In this document: positions 33,175 through 45,915 of the stretch, one piece after another
Position numbering within the stretch: position 1 is the stretch's first letter
Layout: every line of letters starts with the position of its first letter
From: Coriolopsis trogii
Lineage: Eukaryota; Basidiomycota; Agaricomycetes; Polyporales; Polyporaceae
Direction of reading: 5' to 3'
Assembly: GCA_020543525.1 (NCBI GenBank)
Contig: JAHYIO010000001.1
Span: 2,604,001 to 2,668,000 of the forward strand
Length of the DNA: 64,000 nt
Made by a program: the position numbers and the translations under genes
Notes under the pieces: model-generated
Told to the model about the DNA's origin: nothing
Databases searched by the model: none
What the model saw: the letters and a program-made list of their open reading frames with translations, nothing else

Positions 33175-34025
33175 GATGTGACAGAAGAGCGGATCAATGA
33201 GTGCCAGTGGCTGGTCGTGAGAGTACTTGTGGTTACACATGCCTCAAGGGATTTGCTCGTTCGTGGAGACGATCACGTGATTTCCTTCTCCGTGCTTGAA
33301 GCTTGAAGACGATGTTGAACCTAACGAGCATGCGTGCTTGCACCGACGACCCTGTGCCCTCCCTTCTTCCCTTATTCGTCCTCAATGAACCAAGAAATGG
33401 CCCTTAACTCCGAGGGTGCACCACTGAGCATACAAGCCAGATCTCGCTTCCTTCAGCGCCTATACACCAGATAAGTACTGAGCCGTACTGCTTGTCCCCC
33501 ACCCTGGCCACCGCCAGACATACATACTCCTCCAGATTCATTCTCTATCCATGTCCGACGTGTGCAAGAGCAGAGAAACCATATCCATATAATTCACGCC
33601 ACCCGCGCGACAGATTCCGCGGGCCACAGCTCGCCAAGAGGCGTCGATGAGAGAAGCAACTCCTGCTGTGTGATTGATTGTTCGAGAGACCCCAAAGAAT
33701 GTACTATGCTGAAAAAGAAAAGAAAGGGGCGCGTGGAGGATATACGATGATAATCTACATAAACGAGCAGGATTGGATTGGGTTGGATATATGACCTTGA
33801 AAGGCAAAGGGTTGATTAGATGGAGATGGTACATCGACCGACGACGATCGTAGTCTTGGTCCTGGACGGGGATGCAATAACAGGATGAGAGGGGAACAAA
33901 CGACCGGGCGAGAAGCATACGAACGTCTAAAAGATGGACAAGGGAGAACACAAAGTAGAGACAGGTGAAATCCAAGCGAAGGGTGGTCGACCGCCCGGTC
34001 CTCCGAATAAGGGGGGTAAGATATG
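33175..34025. other. intergenic between two leftward genes
   Basis: The stretch should contain the NTPase promoter and the 3' end of the GT31 gene. No coding exon is supported. The region near 33710-33960 is rich in short ORFs on both strands with no recognisable content. Confidence 0.4.
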
Positions 34026-37025
34026 CTATTGCTCATGCCGTCTCGATCTACGAACCATCGTCCGTGCGGTCACAGGGATTCGAGAGTCTGGCGGGGATCG
34101 AGTATCGTCTGCGTCCACACCATCCTCCGACTCCATGCCACCGTAAGCGCTGATAGGATCCGCTGGCTCTTCCTGTCCATGCGAACGAGGGGGAACTTCC
34201 CCCTCACCGTCATCTGTCTCGTCCTGGATAAGTTCAGGCGCGATCTCGCGCGAAGTCTGCAGTGCGCGCTCCAGCGGCGTGATGTCCTCGCCATGAAGCA
34301 GTGCCGCCGCCGCCTCCAGGAACCACATGTTCTTCTTGATGAAGTGCACGACGACCGTGCCGCCCACGCGCTGGCCCTCGTAGCGCTTCCGGCGGCCTTC
34401 ACGGTACTTCCAAGCCAAGTCGGGTGTCATCGAACCGTCTGCAGCAACGGAGCAATGTCAGCGTCGGGGTCACAGGCATGTGCGTCAACGAGAGCGCGCA
34501 CCTTCGTGCAACAAGGACATGTCACTGCCTTCGACGAGCGCCTCAACGCTGTGATCAAGGCTCAGGTCCGGCAGAGGAGGCGAATACCGTACGTGGAACT
34601 TGGACACCGTCGAGTGCGTCCACTGCATCGGAATGCCGAGGAACAGCCCCGGTGTCCGTCTCGCCTCCTTGCCTGTCGTCTCATCCTCCGCACTGAGCTC
34701 GTCCACGTGTGTCAACCCCCGAAGTACTCGCTCCTGTATCCGCTTGGCCTCTGATGGGAAGAGGAATCCGTGAGAGTATCTGTCAATTAGGAAGTGACAT
34801 TAGTATGGGATCCGTCATATACGGAGGGCACACGAGGCAACACGTACACAGTGCCAGCACGAGGATGGTCATAGATCCAACAGCGCTCACTCGTCCACCG
34901 CACTTGTTCCGCACGAGGGTGAGCGCGAATCCATTTCGACGTCTGCTTGTCCTCGGCCCCCCGGGTCATCGTCTTCACCACCGGGTCTGCGGCCACGTAC
35001 TCGACCAGTGCATAACTGAGCGCATACAGCTCCCCCGCCATGAACCGGTTCTTGACGAGATAGCCCCAGAACACGAGCGGATCCGGCGATGGAGGTGGTT
35101 GGGGAGCTGCCGGCACCGTAGCGAGTGTGAGGGGAGACCGCGTGACGTAGGACGGTAGCGAGATGTTGAAGTAAGACGCGATCTGCTTGTAGTCCAATAT
35201 GTGCGGTTCTTCGTCACCTGCGGTACGCGCCTGGAGTTGAGAGTACTGCAACGTTTGCTGTTTCCGGTCTGTCCCAGGCGGCGGAGGAGGTAGGGGTGCC
35301 TTATGGAGCTCCACGCGTAGGCGCGCCTCGAGTTCAGCGAGCATGACGAAAGAGTCGTCATCGACTTTGACCACAAAGTCTGGCTTCACCCATGGCTTCG
35401 GCGAGGGATTATGAAGGTGATCTTGACGCGCGGGGATAGGATCATGACTGGCCAGGACCGGAGAAGCGTTGGAAGCGTTCAGATAGGTGAAATCCTCTGG
35501 TACTCTCGTGAAGTTGTCATAGTAGAGCGGTGGAACCCAGGAGTTGTTCGCGGCCCAAGAGAAATAAGCGTGCGTCTTCCCACTGTTCATGTTTTCGGGA
35601 ATGGGCAAGATGACCATGTCGTTGTACACTGCAAATGTTGATCAGCATCGGCACGATGCACCAGGACCGGACAACTGAAATCGGTACTCACTCTCCATTT
35701 CCAGTTTCACCCGCCGCTCCCAATCTTTCCTCGGCTGTCCCAAGATAAACCTGACGACCGTTCGCGATGTCGCTACTCCTCCGTCGCGCTCACCAGCACC
35801 TTCCCTGCTCCGTATATGATTCGCCCATGTCGAGCGTACCAGCATCCGCCGCTCAACCGCGGTGTCCATGGAGAAGACTCCCACAAAGACCCCCGCCGGA
35901 GCCATGGTATCAAAGTCGTCTGGGGGGAAGGGCGGTGGTGTCGAGTTGAATGGCGAATGTGTGTGCAGTAGAGCTGTCGTTGGCAGTGATAATGATGGCG
36001 GGCCGGCAGAGTATGGCCGGAGGGCGCAATAGCCTTGCCATGGTAATGGCTCCTTGTCCGGGTTGAGGATGTAGATAAGGAGGAATGTGAGGGACACGCC
36101 AAAGATTGTGAGGAAAAGGAGTGCGAGCAGCTGGTGTGGAAAATGTCAGCGGCCGAATTGGACAGCAGGAAAGCAAAGTGCGCGGTTTGGGAAGCACAAG
36201 TCTGGGCCCAGAAACGACGACGCGTGGGGTTTGGGTAAATACATGTGCCTGGCCCGGGCGTCGGCACTTCAGACAGCATCGCGACCATATGCCGCAACGC
36301 GCCCCAAGTCGACGTGAAACATGGAGAGCCCGAAGCACAACAAGAATGAGAGAAAGGACTGGACGTACAATGGTGACGGGCGTCTTTGGAAAGAACGGAT
36401 GGCGAACAAGCCTGCGTACGAGGCGCTTGAACGAGCGGAACCCCCACCAGACATCCCTCCACCGCCGCCGCCGTCGCCAAGGGTCGCGGGTACCATGAGC
36501 ACTGAGCCCTGATGCGCCCGAGCCAGAGACCGAGCTGGAGCGAGAGCGTCCGCCGAACGGCCACCAGCGCGGACGCTCAGCCTCCTGCCAGGGCCGCCGT
36601 GTACGACTGAGTAGCGGGGACTCCGGTTCGCTTTCGCTGTCAGAGTCGCACGAGGATGTGCCGGAGTAGTAGAACGGCAGTGGGGAGGGGGCGCGCGAGG
36701 GCACGGGCGTGTTCGTCGCGGTGGAACATACAGAGGCCATTTGCTCGTCGGCGCTTGGCGGGTAGAGACGCGAGCCGTCTCCGGAACGACGCTGTGCGGC
36801 ACGGTAGTTGAAGTCCTCCTCATCCTCGTCGTACTGTGGAACCTGTCTGTCGTTGGAGGGGTTTGCTCGACGGGGTCCTGGCATGGATCGTGGGTCGAGG
36901 CCGGTGGTGGAAGGGCCGGACTCGGTCGGATTGTCTTCATACTCCTGTTCTTGATGGGACGTCACGGTGGTGAGAGGGACATGAGATCGTGCAGGGGGAG
37001 CAAAGAAGTTGCGGACAAAGGACAT
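34026..37025 (-). CDS. GT31 family glycosyltransferase (type II membrane)
   Basis: Golgi-type beta-1,3-galactosyltransferase-like enzyme (GT31). Exons 37025-36369, 36130-35692, 35628-34848, 34779-34502 and 34438-34026 give 855 residues. The first 215 residues are acidic and Ser-rich cytoplasmic sequence. A signal-anchor helix LLALLFLTIFGVSLTFLLIY opens exon 2. The catalytic domain shows FVGVFSMDTAVERRMLVRSTW, a DFVVKVDDDSFVM strand with the DxD metal motif, FWGYLVKNRFMAGELYALS and DELYA-like context, then ERCWIYDHP. The Met codon of MYNDMVILP is rebuilt by splicing. The C-terminus ends with a long acidic tail. Donor and acceptor sugars are unknown; basidiomycete GT31 enzymes are mostly uncharacterised. 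Confidence 0.88.
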
Positions 37026-37670
37026 GGTCAGGCCAATGTTTGCAGGCGTTGTCGGGGACGCCAAAAACCAGCTTGGCTGTCAGAGGAGCAGCGCAGCTGG
37101 AGAGAGTCTATGACGGAGGGGCGCGTAGAATACCAAGGGAGTCGTATAAGAGCCCGTGGAGTGAGAATTATAACAAGATTAGGGCGGACGGAAGGAGTCG
37201 AGACGGACGAGACTGAGAACGAGACTGAGACTGAGCGAGGACCTGGGAGAGATGGAGCATGGGCTGTCCGAGTCGCTTGTCCGCCAATCGTCTCTGTCGC
37301 CCGGCGCTTGTCCTCCTCCACTGTCGAGGCGCCCTCCATATACAGCCACGATCACTGCCCATACGGCATCCCCCATTGCTCTCATCTATCATCCTCAGCG
37401 CCCGCTGCGCCAGTCTGCCCTCCGCAGCGAATCCACCTTCAACACCCCTCTCAGGCTTGTCGTCTCAGCTGCGTATTCGTATGCATTCGTATCTCAACCA
37501 GCCTACGGATCTACTCGAACAGTCCGACAATCATGGGCGTGACCGTTCCTATTGCCCAACTTGAACCACACTTGCACTATACATTATTCATACAAGACGA
37601 GTACTGCCAGCGCCACCAATTTCACAGCATAATGTCCCTCCTACCGACCAATGTAGCCGCAACACCGCAC
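37026..37670. other. intergenic, 645 bp
   Basis: Promoter side of the GT31 gene and 3' end of the GST-like gene. It contains a gagact/gagaac-type purine-rich simple sequence near 37198-37240. A 333-aa plus-strand frame that crosses it is a shadow of GT31 exon 1 and is not annotated. Confidence 0.4.
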
Positions 37671-39087
37671 TCAGTGCAGCCCTTCACCATACACCTTCTT
37701 CCAGCTCGGACGTTCCTTCACAGTGTCCCAGAAAGCAGCTAGCTTACTCTGGCGCTCGTTAGAATCCGCGTCCGTGACAGGGAGCCCAGCGCGTCGACGT
37801 GCTTCTGCCACGGGGAAGTCCTTGGGCAGGTTGAAGCCGTCGCCGATGTGATTCTCGATTTTGGCAACGACCGCGTTACCGTTTTCGTTCGCTGACGCTC
37901 CACTGAGTGACGCTATACGGGCAAGCCAGGCCGCCAGGTGCAAGTCAGCAATGGACAACTGATCGCCTACAAAGCCAAACATGTTGATGATGATGAACAG
38001 ACTGTTCATCAGATATTGTAGTATGGACCTCACCAAGAACGTATGGCCCGATGATTTCCTGGTCCAGCGTGACTAGGACATCCTTCAATCCCGCCCACGC
38101 AGCTTGCGCAGACTTGAGGTATTCCCGGCGGCTTTGACGCTCAACGTCCGAGAGGTCATTTTCGCTCTTCTCCGCAGCTGCAAACACCTGGAGGAACTTC
38201 TCCGCAGCCAATTTTTTCACCTCCCAGAATGCTTTGGTCTTTTCCGACGCTTGAACTGCGCCGGAGTCGCTGTCCGCGAGGAGCTTTGCGAGGGCATCAC
38301 GGCGGGAAGTGATGAATGGGAGCAGGCGTTTTGCGAGAGTCTGGAGCTCGCCATCCGAGCGCGCGTTCATGTAGAACAGCGCGTTAGGGTCAGCTGCTTG
38401 ACTGTGCAGAAGTTCGACGACCTGGTTGGACACGGTGTTGAACGCAATGGTCGCAGGCGCGAGCGATGGGGACGGCGCAGCCGATGTCGTGTGGGTACGA
38501 GACTGCGCCGAACGCGACTTGTCCAGGAACTCAACGATTGACTGCAAATTCGTATTAGACGGTCTGCGCAGTTTGAGGCTATGTCAAAATCACCTTGGTA
38601 TCCTGAATGGCCTTATAACGGCTTTCTATCTCCGGGGACAGCGTCTTCTCGAGGGGGACAACGAGGGTCGGCACCGTTCCTGCGGTGGGTTTGCTATCAA
38701 TAGAGCACCGGTGCCAATCGCAAATCAAACGTACCGTTCGGATTCAGACGAAGGTATGATAGAGCAAAATTCTCTCCCTTTGCTGATGCACGCGCTCGCT
38801 CATCGGTACGTGCAAACCTGGCCCGAAAAGCAAGAAAACGTACCGAGATCGACGGACTTGAGGTCTACCTCATCGCTGCCGTATCCCTTCTCTTCGCTAT
38901 GGGTAGAATGCAATGTGAGGGTCCATTCTGCTCCAGATCTTTCGGATCGCTTACAGCGCGAGCAGAGCTATAGTGCAGATGAACAAAGATTGCCGGAGAC
39001 ACAGTTTAGCGAGCAGATGAACTCACGGACTGAAGCCCAGACGGATAGAGGACTGAAGTACAGAGCAGCCTTGGGTAGTGCAGACAT
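37671..39087 (-). CDS. Glutathione S-transferase-like protein with large insert
   Basis: Exons 39087-39027, 38891-38844, 38773-38735, 38679-38594, 38541-38034 and 37966-37671 sum to 345 residues. The N-terminal part is a thioredoxin-like GST domain: ALYFSPLSVWASV, DEVDLKSVDL, YLRLNPNGTVPTLVVP (cis-Pro motif TVPTL) and ESRYKAIQ. The C-terminal GST helical domain appears as GDQLSIADLHLAAWLARI. Between them lie about 100 extra residues, Ala/Leu-rich helices with LLHSQAADPNALF, so the protein is much longer than a usual 210-230 residue GST. Acceptors of exons 2 and 3 were chosen to keep frame and lie inside purine runs, so a few residues there may be wrong. It could conjugate glutathione or be a non-catalytic GST-fold protein. 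Confidence 0.82.
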
Positions 39088-39481
39088 GAGGGGTATGTGG
39101 TGGATGTAGAGAGAGGTGCAGAGACGACGATGGGCTGGGTGGCACGAGAAGATGAGCGGCGGGGATGGACATGCCTGGGCTCGGGGAGAGTAGTTCGTTT
39201 GGCCGCCGCCACTCCCAATGACGTCGCCCTCTGTACTCGCCCCGATCTCCATCTCCGCCTGTTTCCCCGGCGCGACTGGCCGTGAACGCGTCGCGCCGGT
39301 CACGTGCTTCTAGAATATTCCTCCTCCTGCCTTGTTCGTCCGAGACCCTAATACACACTCAGATCGCATACACCATGCACCCATCGTCCTTGTCCTTCTT
39401 GTCCTGCTACCTTCTCCTCCACGCCACACGCTGCCTATCCCCCCCGATTGTACACTCCACGCGTCGCAACCCGTCTAAGAA
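39088..39481. promoter_or_regulatory. divergent promoter, GST-like and SGT1 genes
   Basis: Two divergent genes are separated by 394 bp. The sequence is C/T-rich on the SGT1 side (39390-39470). No TATA box is obvious near either start. Confidence 0.45.
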
Positions 39482-40273
39482 ATGACGACCCCTCGGTACG
39501 CCATGAGCAACACTGCTCGAAATACTTAAACGACCTGACCGCGGATCGTCCAGTCACGAATTCTACGAGACAGAAGAGAAGCTAACCCTGTCCATCTTCG
39601 ACAAGGGTGCAGATCCGGAGCAAGTGAAGATTTCCTTCGAGCCCAGGAAGGTGAGCCCCGTCCTCAACTCTTTCTCTCCCGACGCGAAAGCCTCAAACGG
39701 CGCTGTGGCGTACCAGTTCACCTACTCGCATGGCGACAAGGAGCTGGTCCTTGAGCCACTCAAAGGCCAGATCGACCCCTCCAAGTCCGACTACACCGTA
39801 GGCAAGGTCAAAGTCGAAATTAGGCTCGTCAAGATGGCTCAGGGACGATGGGGATCCCTCGTCGGTGATAGTCCAGATCGTGCGTACCCATGCGTATCAT
39901 CGCGGACACGCTCGATCTGACATGGTCACCATTCGCTTGTGCAGCCCTCTCCTCGTTCCCTACGAGCGCGGCCCCCACGACGACCGCGGTTCGCAAGCCG
40001 CGCAAGAATTGGGATGGCATTACGACCGAGATCCTCAGCGCAGACAAGGGCGTGAGCCCAGACCAGGACCCGAACGCTGGTGGAGACGCCGCCGTGAATG
40101 AGTTCTTCCAGAAGCTGTATGCTGACGCGGACGAAGACACGCGCCGTGCCATGATGAAGAGCTACTCCGAGAGCGGCGGTACCACCCTCAGCACGAACTG
40201 GGACGAGGTCAGGAAGGGGAAGGTAGAGGTCAAACCTCCTGAGGGCAGCGAGTGGAAGAAGTGGGCCGAGTGA
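39482..40273 (+). CDS. SGT1: SGT1 homologue (CS and SGS domains), HSP90 co-chaperone
   Basis: Co-chaperone of HSP90 and SKP1 needed for SCF ubiquitin ligase and kinetochore assembly. Exons 39482-39495 (14 nt), 39554-39879 and 39945-40273 give 222 residues. The CS domain runs from HEFYETEEKLTLSIF through GADPEQVKISFEPR to VGKVKVEIRLVK. The SGS domain has KNWDGITTEI, AAVNEFFQKLYADADEDTRRA, MKSYSESGGTTLSTNWDEV and ends EWKKWAE. The N-terminal TPR repeats of yeast and plant SGT1 are absent, so this is the short CS-SGS form. A possible GT-AG pair inside exon 2 (39651-39690) would break the CS domain and is not used. Confidence 0.92.
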
Positions 40274-41844
40274 ATTCGCTGCGATCTTCAGACAGGAGAA
40301 TGTTGGGTGCGAAGGGTCGAATCTCAATGTGTGTACTAAATTGCTGTTTTTCGCATGTTCAGTTGTCGTTGCAGTGTCTCTTGATATAGTCTATTCTCAT
40401 GCAATACGGATCCTTTGCGTGTAGTGCATTTCATGCACACCATATGTACCTCGCGGTGGACGTTCGAGATCTTGCGCGGAGGCCACATTCGAGGGGTGTC
40501 CAGGACATCGTAATGCAAGACAGACAAAGGCTTCAGGAAAATCTTAGCATTCGTTACCCTCCGGACCGTTCGACTACAAGCATTTAGAACTGGCGTCCAA
40601 TTGATCTGCTGTGAGTAAACTCTGCCTGGTCGAATGGTACACTTGCGAATGATCCCCTCGAACTTGAACGCCTACCATTTACGGAAAACTCCAGATCGTG
40701 GGAATGGCCGATATGAGAGACAGCCAGTGAGTACATCTCAGCAGATCGCAGTCATCTCACTTGGTGTTGAGGTATCTGCCCGTCCGCCACCGACGTGCGG
40801 AGTCAACTTCTGTGCGTATATGCGCAGCATGGGCTTCTCGGAGGCAGCTCGTTGTCGGTCCGCAGTGGACTCACCGTCCTCCTCAGCGAGATGAGCTGTT
40901 GTACACTGGTGCGCCTCGTTGCTCAACGCTGCGGGACTCCGCATTGCGACCATTCACTCCCACACAATGTCCAACCGCAGCGAGGGAGTGTATGCCACGA
41001 ATTTTTTGATTTACACCGCCCACAGTCCGTGTCGATCGTACTCCACTGCGACAAGATTCTACACACAAGCAACAGTCTGTGTCGCACGTCAAGTGTTGCG
41101 CTAGCCAGTGTGAGCGCGTTGGGTGGGTGACGCTGTGTTTGTACGTGATGCTATCGGCTGATTCAAATTCGGCCAATGTTCTGTGCAAGGAGCTCACATT
41201 CCGACCATCGAGCGCGATGTATGCTGACCATGACTGCCCCTTGCTCGGGCCGAGGTAAACACTAAAACTGTCATATCTTCAAGATGTCAAGATCGCCGCG
41301 CTATACTAGTGGATCGCGTCGCAGACACGGTCGTCGAAGCCCATAACCAGGAACGCCACCCGCAGTGGGGCTGTGTTTATCCCTGGCTTACCGAGGCGGG
41401 AGGACCGAGGTGCAGTCCAAGCGCTCATACCTTCAGGTACTCACAATTTTGACGAGCGTACCAAGAGGGTCACCGCCCAGACAGCACTCATGATCGGGTG
41501 TTATAGTCTTTCAAGCCGGTGCTGGATCATTGATGCGTAGCAGCAGCGGGTGAGTTAGCAATCAATTCCGAGCTCGGTACAGGCTGCCTACTCGTAGCCG
41601 CAAGACTCTCGGTTTGTGAGAGCGGACAGTTGCCTGCGGTGCCGCAAGGATTATGGAGAGCGTTATGCTGTCTTGCGGCGCAGGCCATCGGGCTTTAGCC
41701 ATATTCCATTTCATCTTGGATAGCAGACACGGCCGCTGCTGCCCGGGGTTTAAATACAGCAGACGATCCACACTGGAAACTCGTCCCCTTCGCATCCTCT
41801 ACAATATCATCGACCTTGGGACCATCCTCGTTCTAATACTTACG
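40274..41844. other. intergenic, 1.57 kb, no gene recognised
   Basis: The region lies between SGT1 and the first RTA1-family gene. ORFs are short and scattered, and no exon could be joined into a sensible protein. Pyrimidine-rich sequence precedes the ATG at 41845. Confidence 0.35.
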
Positions 41845-43300
41845 ATGAACTCCACTGACGGTACGTATGCGCTGTCCGCGACCCAGACGTGGACACTCAT
41901 CCCAAGCTCACAGACGGGCTCGTTATATATGACGCCTCTGGCCATCTGATATCGCCATCTTATGGCTATCTACCGACTAGGAGTGTTTGCTACATATTTG
42001 TCTTTTTGTTCCTCGCCGTTACAGGTAAGCCTATGACAACCCTCTCTGCACCTGGTTCATCTCACCGATCGTTGACTTTCTTCGCTGCAGCCCTTCATCT
42101 AGCCCAATCAATTCGGTTCCGCGCCTGGTGGCTCCTCCCAACGATGGTGCTCGGAGCGACCGGCGAGGTGATCGGATGGTTCGGTCGCCTCTGGTCAAGT
42201 TACAGCCCTTTGGACGACAATCCATACCTCATGCAGTAGGCGCCATTGCTTTTACGAGTGTTTTCCAGTTGATATTGATTTGGCTTCGACAGGATTGTAT
42301 GCACCATTATTGCACCCACGCCATTCATCGGTGCCGTCTTCATCACGGCTGGGAGGTTGTGTGTACAGCTAGGTCCCCAGTACAGTCGTCTCAGTGCCAG
42401 GCTCTGTGGGTGGTTCACACCATTTTTTGTTGTGCCGTGCTCACTAGACCTACTTTGACAGATTCCCGGATCTTCCTCACGGTTGTAAGTGCAAGCTTTT
42501 GCATCGATAGCTCTATCCCCATCTCACACGTCGCAGGACTTCATCGCGCTGGCCATTCAAAGCGCCGGAGGCGGCATCGCAGCGACTGTAGCTGATGAGA
42601 AGCTCGGAGATATTGTGAGTATCAAACCATGCAAAGACTCTTCCGAACTCACCGATATCCTTGCAGGGTGTACACATTATGCTGGCGGGGATCATCTTCC
42701 AACTCGGTACGCTGACTTTCTGTTCTCGGCCAGTTTACCACATTCTCAGTCTGCCTTTTCTTTCCATGATGCAGTCTCCTTGGTGGTTTTCTGCGCTCTC
42801 ATGGCAGAATACTTCTACCGGTACACCAGGGATATGCCTATCAGACCTACGATGATCGCGAATGTCTCAACGTATACCGAGGCTTCGGATTCCCCCAAGG
42901 TACCCGCCATGGACAAGTCGTTGAAGCGTCTGGCGGCTGCTCTCGGGTTCGTTGTGCTCTGCCTCCTGATCCGGTATGTCTCTTCGTGAATCTCGCCGTG
43001 CACATAGTGATTCTGAGAAATATCAGGGGTATCTACCGTGTCATTGAGCTCGCCGACGGTTTCCATGGGCGGATCATCACAACGGAGGTGTACTTCAGTA
43101 CGTTTTCATTCTGCGGTCCTGTCTGTACTATCCTGGTACACATGAACTCATGCTAGGATGTAGATGTCCTCGACGGTATGATGGTGGTACTGGCGATGTA
43201 CACGTTCGTCTTCTTCCACCCCGTTCAGCTGCTGCAAGCTGCGGAACGGAGCCGCTCTGGCATGATGTCGATGCGCCTGGAATCAACCGTTTCGGTGTAG
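41845..43300 (+). CDS. RTA1-family seven-helix membrane protein, copy 1
   Basis: Fungal RTA1/RSB1 lipid-translocating exporter family, linked in yeast to sphingoid-base export and drug or lipid stress resistance. Eleven exons: 41845-41860, 41914-42024, 42091-42235, 42293-42405, 42462-42484, 42537-42614, 42667-42706, 42775-42974, 43027-43097 and 43164-43300 are the ones I can define. Seen: YLPTRSVCYIFVFLFLAVT, FRAWWLLPTMVLGATGEVIGW, APTPFIGAVFI, LGPQYSRLS, the DFIALAIQSAGGGIAA helix, AEYFYRYTR, GIYRVIELADGF and DGMMVVLAMY. The intron positions match those of the next two copies, showing shared descent, but it is clearly more diverged. The last residues after YTFVFFHP differ from the other copies and end earlier. 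Confidence 0.88.
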
Positions 43301-44550
43301 TCGTCTCCAGAGAAAAGGGGCAGATGGAGAATTGGTATATGATCTGGGCTCTTGGACATTGAATATAGGCTGGATCTATTCAGCATTCCACGGACATTTC
43401 TTCACAGATTCCAGTAATTCATGTGTTTCAATCAATTCTGCAAGAACGATGACCGCAACTGCATGAATACTAACGTCTCGGCTCTGGTCAGCCTAGCATA
43501 CCGAAGGTAGGACGATTACGAGAACCCCAGTTGTACCCGGATATTCTCAGACCGACGATTCTGATAGTACTCGTTGCGAATGTTTTGTGAGTGTATGCAC
43601 ACTGACAACGCTGACGTATACATACAGAGCGCTGCACTTGCAGAACTATTCGCTCCCACGATGTTGGTGGCTGTGCTGAGCCATTGCTGCCACCCTGGCA
43701 TGCCGTGTGACTCGCGATCGAAAGCTTGGCTCTGCCCCATCACAACGACAATATGGCTAGCTTTAGCGACTCCTTACTAGACGACAACGTCGACCCTGAA
43801 CATACTGGATCTATGTATCAACCTAGACAATCCCCGACGCGAAAAATCTGAGGAGTATTCGCAGTGAATTGTGCCTGGGTGTCTCGAGCCGCGGAACAAC
43901 GGTGCCCTTGATAAGTGAGAAAGGTATGTCAACACAGTCAGTATTGGGTAATTCCGCTGACAAGAACTACTACGCGCCGCGACAATTAGCACAACCATAT
44001 ATAATAGCCTACTGGTACATGTCCGAGACAACCTCTCACAGACTTTGGTTCTCATATTCTCACTCTCAGAAGCTCATTAGTCCGACTCGAACTAGGCAGT
44101 CCCCGCGACATCTCGGATCACTACGAGACATGCTCGCCGATGCCCTGGGACCAAAGTCGATGAAAGTACTTACCGATCAAGTGTGGAGCTTCGATGCGCG
44201 AAGAGGCTCACATCTCCATGCTAAGTACAAGTTCAGGTGGGTACATCGAACCTCAAACATTGGAACGCACACGGCAGACCCTTCTGCGCTGCGCAGCGAA
44301 ATATCTCCTGGGCGCCCGGCTTTGCGGGCAGTGCGGGGTGCCTGCCGATGTGCTACGTATGCATTTTTCTCATGTCAATTCAACGGCCCTCGTTGGTCCC
44401 GTCGGGTGAACTGTGGATAGCGGTGTCTTGACTCGTTGCACTCTGAACGAGCGTATAAAGGCCTTCGTCTCAATTCATACGAACACACTCTTTATCTTAG
44501 CTCCTCCTTCCTTCCTTCGTCGCGTTCGCATTCCAACCTTCTTTTGCTGC
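43301..44550. other. intergenic with duplicated RTA1 promoter region
   Basis: About 43.89-44.55 kb corresponds to 46.20-46.94 kb (same order of short matching blocks, including agccgcggaacaac at 43887-43900 and 46197-46210). The left part, 43301-43880, holds nothing recognisable. Confidence 0.55.
44411..44461 (+). promoter_or_regulatory. promoter block of RTA1 copy 2 with TATA box
   Basis: The block ggatagcggtgtcttgactc (within 44411-44438) and a tataaagg TATA box at about 44454-44461 lie some 90 bases upstream of the proposed ATG at 44551. Nearly the same block and TATA box precede copy 3 at 46786-46847. Confidence 0.7.
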
Positions 44551-45915
44551 ATGAAAGGTCCGTTCCGAGTTTAGCCCAATACCGATACCTGACACTCAGG
44601 ATGCATTTCTCTGTCTACTCAGACCTCAACGATGCGTTGTATGGTTACGTACCGACCCGGAGCGTCTGCTTCATTTTTCTTGTACTATTCGCAGTCTCTA
44701 CCAGTAAGTCACTCCAATTGTCTTCGTCTTGCTCATTGCAAAACCCTTCTACGGCCAGTTATACATACGTGGCAAGCAGCGCGGTCTCGAGCTTGGTGGC
44801 TCTTCCCAACAGTAGTCCTCGCCGGCCTTGGAGAGGTGACAGGATGGGTCGCACGGGCACTCGCTAGTTGGAGTCCATTGGATACGACTATTTTCAAGAT
44901 CCAGTGAGCTTCATGTTCCATTGATGAACTCGCACAGGACTGCCGCAGGCTGACGCTCGTTGCAGAATTACCACTCTCATATTGGCTCCCACACCTTTCG
45001 TCGCAGCGTTGTTCATCGGCTTCGGGCGGGTATCAGCCCGGCTTGGAGCCCAGTACAGCCGCCTGAGCCCTAAGATGTGTCAGCGATGTCTCCCCATAAA
45101 TCCTGTCACCGGCGTGCTCACCGCATGATGTAGACTCTAGGATATTCTTGACCGGAGACATTGTTTCCCTCTTGGTACAAGGAGGTGGTGGCGGTATTGC
45201 CGCCTCAGCCACGGACGACCCCAAGCAGACCCGTCTTGTGAGGCGAAGTGCATTTCCCACTGTTGCCTTGTCAACTTACATGAACGGGATATAGGGCAGC
45301 AATATCATCCTAGCAGGTCTCATCGTCCAAATCGGTAAGCCCATGTTATTGATATCACAGGATGAGCAGACCCAGAAACTATCCTCATGTAGTCTCAATG
45401 ACAATATTCTGCTGTCTGGCGGCGGAATACGCGTGGCGTCGTTATCGTAACAGGCCCTTCCACAAGACCGGTCATGAAGACGCTCTCCAGCAAGTTTTGA
45501 TGGACCGTCACATGAAGATGCTTATTATGAGCATCTGCATCAGTACCGCGCTCATCTATGTCCGGTATGTGCTTTGTCCTAACCTCAACACCATGTCTCC
45601 GCACATCTTGTATAAGGCTCAATGCATCCATCTGTCTTTCAGGTCCGTTTACCGTATCATCGAGTACATCGATGGCTTTGATGGAACTATTGCGCACACT
45701 CAAGTGCTGTTCAGTGAGTGCAGTTGTGGTTTGGAGAACGCAGGTCTTGTCCATTCAGCTGATCATCGGTGTCGGTAGACGTATTCGACGGCATGTTGGT
45801 CACATTGGCCATATACACCTTGAACTTCATGCATCCAGGTCACCTATTGAAAGCAACTGCTCAGCCACAACTTGAGGGGTATGCGCTCAACGGAAAGATG
45901 TCCACGACTGCTTGA
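44551..45915 (+). CDS. RTA1-family seven-helix membrane protein, copy 2
   Basis: Same family as copy 1. Preferred start is ATGAAAG at 44551-44557, a 7-nt exon spliced to 44623-44703, because copy 3 has the identical arrangement; an alternative ATG at 44601 is also in frame. Remaining exons: 44759-44903, 44966-45078, 45134-45237, 45295-45334, 45393-45564, 45643-45713 and 45779-45915. Seen: YGYVPTRSVCFIFLVLFAVST, ARSRAWWLFPTVVLAGLGEV, APTPFVAALFIGFGR, LGAQYSRLSPKMYSRIFL, DIVSLLVQGGGGGIAASA, AEYAWRRYR, SVYRIIEYIDGFDG and a conserved C-terminal tail AQPQLEGYALNGKM. Probably a plasma-membrane lipid or amphiphile exporter; substrate unknown. Confidence 0.9.

Noticed and set aside
36741..37742. 333-residue plus-strand ORF
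   Set aside because: It overlaps GT31 exon 1 on the other strand and changes composition along its length; no family features.
39651..39690. GT-AG intron inside SGT1 exon 2
   Set aside because: Its removal would shift the frame and destroy the CS domain; read-through gives a complete domain.
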